16,197 nucleotides of DNA from an uncultured Streptococcus sp. (lineage in GTDB: Bacteria > Bacillota > Bacilli > Lactobacillales > Streptococcaceae). The stretch spans positions 1 through 16,197 of the forward strand of contig NZ_CALHWC010000010.1 in the NCBI RefSeq assembly GCF_938036805.1. The letters run 5' to 3'. The notes beneath the pieces are model-generated. The model ran no database searches. It saw only the letters and a program-made list of their open reading frames with translations, and was not told where the DNA came from. Positions 13,904 through 16,197 of the stretch are shown one piece after another (the first letter of the stretch is position 1; each line of letters starts with the position of its first letter). Position numbers and translations under genes: made by a program.

Positions 13904-14731
13904 ATGGAAAATATCATTGAAGTAAAAAATCTTAGTTATCACTATGACCATAAGTCTGAAGATTATATTTTAAAAGACGTCTCGTTTCACGTGAAACAAG
14001 GAGAATGGTTATCTATTGTCGGTCACAATGGCAGCGGAAAATCGACTACAGTTCGTTTGATTGACGGTCTTTTAGAGGCCGAGAGTGGTGATATCATCAT
14101 TTCTGGAGATAAATTGACGGCTGGTAATGTCTGGGAAAAACGTCGCCAAATCGGCATGGTCTTTCAGAATCCTGATAATCAGTTTGTTGGGGCGACTGTT
14201 GAGGATGACGTTGCATTTGGTCTAGAAAATCAAGGCATGGATTATCCGATGATGGTGAAACGGGTCCACGAAGCTCTGGAGCTAGTCGGCATGCAGAATT
14301 TTAAAGAGAGGGAACCTGCTCGACTTTCTGGCGGACAGAAGCAAAGAGTCGCTATTGCTGGCGTAGTCGCGCTCCAGCCAGATATTATCATCTTGGATGA
14401 AGCAACCAGTATGTTAGACCCAGAAGGACGTCTGGAATTGATTCGGACTGTTAAGGAAATTAAAGATAAGAATCATTTAACAGTCATCTCCATTACTCAC
14501 GATTTGGACGAGATTTCGCTGAGTGACCGTGTACTTGTTATGAAAAATGGTCAGGTTGAGTCCACTGCTACACCAAGAGAACTCTTTTCTAGACCTGATT
14601 TGGAAGACTTGGGCTTAGATCAACCCTTTGTCAACCAGGTCAAAGCTGCCTTGATTCAAACTGGGCTAACTCTACCAGAAACCTATTTAACTGAAAAAGA
14701 ATTGCAGGAACAATTATGGGAATTACTCTAA
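13904..14731 (+). CDS. ecfA1: Energy-coupling factor transporter ATPase EcfA1
   Basis: EcfA1 is one of two ATPases that power group II ECF importers, which take up vitamins and transition metals through exchangeable S-components. The 275-residue protein has Walker A GHNGSGKST (40-48), Q-loop Q88 (FQNPDNQF, typical of EcfA), signature LSGGQ (141-145), Walker B D165-E166 (ILDEATSMLD, with Ala where Pro is common) and H199. I start it at 13904 (MENIIEVKNL) rather than the upstream ATG at 13853, which would put 17 unrelated residues inside pgsA. Only one base separates it from the pgsA stop and I see no good ribosome-binding site, so it probably relies on ribosomes finishing pgsA. A parS site lies in codons 27-32. 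Confidence 0.95.
   Translation: MENIIEVKNLSYHYDHKSEDYILKDVSFHVKQGEWLSIVGHNGSGKSTTVRLIDGLLEAESGDIIISGDKLTAGNVWEKRRQIGMVFQNPDNQFVGATVEDDVAFGLENQGMDYPMMVKRVHEALELVGMQNFKEREPARLSGGQKQRVAIAGVVALQPDIIILDEATSMLDPEGRLELIRTVKEIKDKNHLTVISITHDLDEISLSDRVLVMKNGQVESTATPRELFSRPDLEDLGLDQPFVNQVKAALIQTGLTLPETYLTEKELQEQLWELL
13983..13998. promoter_or_regulatory. parS: parS, second ParB binding site, inside ecfA1
   Basis: CGTTTCACGTGAAACA matches the 16-bp parS consensus at 15 positions. The first base is C instead of T. The inner 14 bp (13984-13997) form a perfect palindrome. It lies 2.6 kb from the site in yfmH and is read in a different frame (SFHVKQ), so the shared bases are not explained by protein homology. 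Confidence 0.9.
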
Positions 14732-15555
14732 ATAAAGTCAGTTATACCTATCAGGCTGGAACTCCATTTGAGGGTCCAGCGCTTTTTGAAGTTGATTTGG
14801 AAATCAAAGATGGTAGCTATACGGCTTTGATTGGACACACTGGTAGCGGAAAATCAACCATTTTACAGCTCTTGAATGGCTTGCTGACTCCTAGTGAGGG
14901 CAGCGTGCAAGTCAACCATGTCACCATCACTTCAAATTCCGTCAACAAGGACATCAAACAAGTTCGTAAACAGGTCGGTTTGGTGTTTCAGTTTGCTGAA
15001 AGTCAAGTTTTTGATGAGACTGTTTTGAAAGACGTGGCCTTTGGCCCGCAAAATTTTGGTGTTTCTAAAGAAGAAGCCGAGGCTTTAGCGCGTGAAAAAT
15101 TAAGCCTTGTCGGCATTTCCGAAGAATTATTTGGCCGCAGTCCTTTTGAACTTTCTGGCGGGCAGATGAGAAGGGTCGCCATTGCCGGAATCCTAGCAAT
15201 GGACCCTGATATCTTAGTTCTGGATGAGCCAACGGCTGGACTTGATCCAGCAGGGCGAAAGGAATTGATGGAACTCTTTAAGAAACTGCATCAAGCTGGA
15301 ATGACCATTGTTCTTGTAACCCATTTAATGGATGATGTAGCGAATTTTGCTGATACAGTCTATGTTTTAGAGAAGGGGCGCGTCGTCAAAAGCGGGCAGC
15401 CTGCTCAGGTTTTTCAAGATATTGATTTTATGGAAAAAATTCAGCTAGGAGTGCCTAAAATCACGAAATTTGCTCAAGAATTAGCTGAAAAAGGAATGAA
15501 ATTTACTCATTATCCGATTACGATTGAGGAATTTAAGGAGATGATACATGGATAA
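14716..15555 (+). CDS. ecfA2: Energy-coupling factor transporter ATPase EcfA2
   Basis: This is the second ATPase of the ECF module, pairing with EcfA1 as an asymmetric dimer on EcfT. The 279-residue protein has Walker A GHTGSGKST (40-48), Q-loop Q92 (FQFAESQVF), signature LSGGQ (146-150), Walker B D170-E171 (VLDEPTAGLD) and H203 (VTHLMDD). It overlaps the end of ecfA1 by 16 bp. The ATG at 14716 has AGGA about seven bases upstream and gives the family-typical MGITL start. The C-terminal extension after about residue 230 (VPKITKFAQELAEKG) is the EcfA-type regulatory tail. No S-component gene is visible in the window, as expected for a shared group II module whose S-components are encoded elsewhere. 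Confidence 0.95.
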   Translation: MGITLNKVSYTYQAGTPFEGPALFEVDLEIKDGSYTALIGHTGSGKSTILQLLNGLLTPSEGSVQVNHVTITSNSVNKDIKQVRKQVGLVFQFAESQVFDETVLKDVAFGPQNFGVSKEEAEALAREKLSLVGISEELFGRSPFELSGGQMRRVAIAGILAMDPDILVLDEPTAGLDPAGRKELMELFKKLHQAGMTIVLVTHLMDDVANFADTVYVLEKGRVVKSGQPAQVFQDIDFMEKIQLGVPKITKFAQELAEKGMKFTHYPITIEEFKEMIHG

Positions 15556-16197
15556 ATTGATTTTAGGACGGTATATCCCAGGAAATTCAGTCATCCATCG
15601 ATTGGATCCGCGCAGTAAATTGTTGGCCATGTTCTGCTTTATTTTATTGATTTTCTGGGCCAACAATCTCATCACTAATTTGCTGCTATTTGTTTTCGTT
15701 TTTACTCTGATTTTTCTCTCAAAAGTTCCTTTGACATTCTTCCTAAAGGGAATTCAATCAATGGTTTTCATTATTGCCTTTACCACCCTCTTCCAGCTAT
15801 TTCTAACGGCGGGAGGCAAGGTACTTTTCCAATTTGGTTTCATTAAAATTACGGAATTTGGGCTTTCACAAGCGGGGATTATCTTTAGCCGTTTTGTTTT
15901 GATTATCTTCTTTTCAACTCTGTTGACCTTAACCACGACACCGCTCAGCCTTTCAGATGCAGTAGAAGCCCTACTAAAGCCACTCAAAGTCTTTAAAGTT
16001 CCTACACATGAAATTGGCCTCATGCTCTCTATGAGTCTGCGTTTCGTGCCGACTTTAATGGACGATACCACGAGAATTATGAACGCTCAGAGGGCTCGCG
16101 GAGTTGATTTTGGTGAAGGAACGATTGTGCAAAAGGTTAAGTCAATCATTCCAATCTTAATTCCCTTATTTGCTTCTAGTTTCAAGCGGGCAGACGC
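15548..16197 (+). CDS. ecfT: Energy-coupling factor transporter transmembrane protein EcfT (3' end cut by window)
   Basis: The frame starts at ATG 15548, overlaps the last eight bases of ecfA2, and is still open at the right edge. It gives about 216 of an expected 260-odd residues. AAGGAG at 15535-15540 is a strong ribosome-binding site. The product begins MDKLILGRYIPGNSVIHRLDPRSK, the usual EcfT N-terminus. Four to five hydrophobic helices follow, then the cytoplasmic coupling region with FVPTLMDDTTRIMNAQRARG. This contains the first Ala-Arg-Gly coupling motif, which docks into an EcfA groove. The second such motif would lie past the edge, after SFKRAD. EcfT is the membrane scaffold that links the ATPases to S-components. 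Confidence 0.93.
   Translation, partial: MDKLILGRYIPGNSVIHRLDPRSKLLAMFCFILLIFWANNLITNLLLFVFVFTLIFLSKVPLTFFLKGIQSMVFIIAFTTLFQLFLTAGGKVLFQFGFIKITEFGLSQAGIIFSRFVLIIFFSTLLTLTTTPLSLSDAVEALLKPLKVFKVPTHEIGLMLSMSLRFVPTLMDDTTRIMNAQRARGVDFGEGTIVQKVKSIIPILIPLFASSFKRAD

Noticed and set aside
1..16197. DnaA boxes/oriC, CRISPR arrays, tRNA/rRNA genes, insertion sequences, riboswitches
   Set aside because: I looked for these on both strands by eye and saw no DnaA-box cluster, spaced repeat array, tRNA fold, transposase or long leader that would support any of them.

Overview
The window looks like the chromosome of a Streptococcus of the mitis/sanguinis type. It is AT-rich with short intergenic gaps. The gene order (YfhO-like protein, ABC-F ATPase, trpS, guaB, recF/yaaA, an M16 peptidase pair, rodZ, pgsA, ecfA1-ecfA2-ecfT) and the protein sequences match the origin-proximal region of pneumococcus-like genomes as I remember it. 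Two near-perfect ParB-binding sites (parS) inside coding regions independently support an origin-proximal position. I cannot fix the species from sequence alone.

Layout. Positions 1-266 hold the possible last codons of an unrecognised plus-strand gene with a 27-bp in-frame duplication, then a non-coding stretch with a terminator for the next gene. Three minus-strand genes follow: a secreted LysM protein (267-803), a large YfhO-family membrane protein (949-3543) and an ABC-F ATPase (3619-5241, TTG start). A divergent 239-bp intergenic region (5242-5480) carries the ABC-F promoter, an extended -10 for trpS and a three-copy, 11-bp-phased direct repeat resembling an OmpR-family (WalR/VicR-like) site. 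trpS (5481-6506) and guaB (6672-8153) run on the plus strand. They converge on the minus-strand yaaA-recF pair (9746-8238), and a perfect 16-bp-stem bidirectional terminator separates guaB from recF. A second divergent promoter region (9747-9935) starts a plus-strand series that runs off the right edge: yfmF-yfmH, rodZ, pgsA, ecfA1, ecfA2 and ecfT. Many junctions in that series overlap or nearly touch: TAATG between yfmF and yfmH, 1 bp between pgsA and ecfA1, and 16-bp and 8-bp overlaps within the ecf genes.

How the genes work together. The right half joins envelope biogenesis (RodZ morphogenesis factor, PgsA for phosphatidylglycerol synthesis) to the shared energising module of ECF vitamin and metal transporters (EcfA1/A2/T), beside an inactive/active M16 peptidase pair. 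The left half is basal metabolism and information processing: Trp-tRNA charging, GMP synthesis, recombinational repair and an ABC-F protein. Two envelope-associated proteins (LysM, YfhO) close it.

I found no mobile element, CRISPR array, phage, toxin-antitoxin pair or defence island, and no convincing new multi-gene system. The best second-look items are the two parS sites embedded in different reading frames, the phased repeat upstream of the ABC-F gene, the build-up of degenerate catalytic motifs in one composite ATP site of the ABC-F protein, and the terminator-like hairpin directly in front of the YfhO start, which lacks a Shine-Dalgarno sequence. Several obvious longest-ORF starts (trpS, yfmF, pgsA, ecfA1) are corrected here from promoter and ribosome-binding-site evidence.
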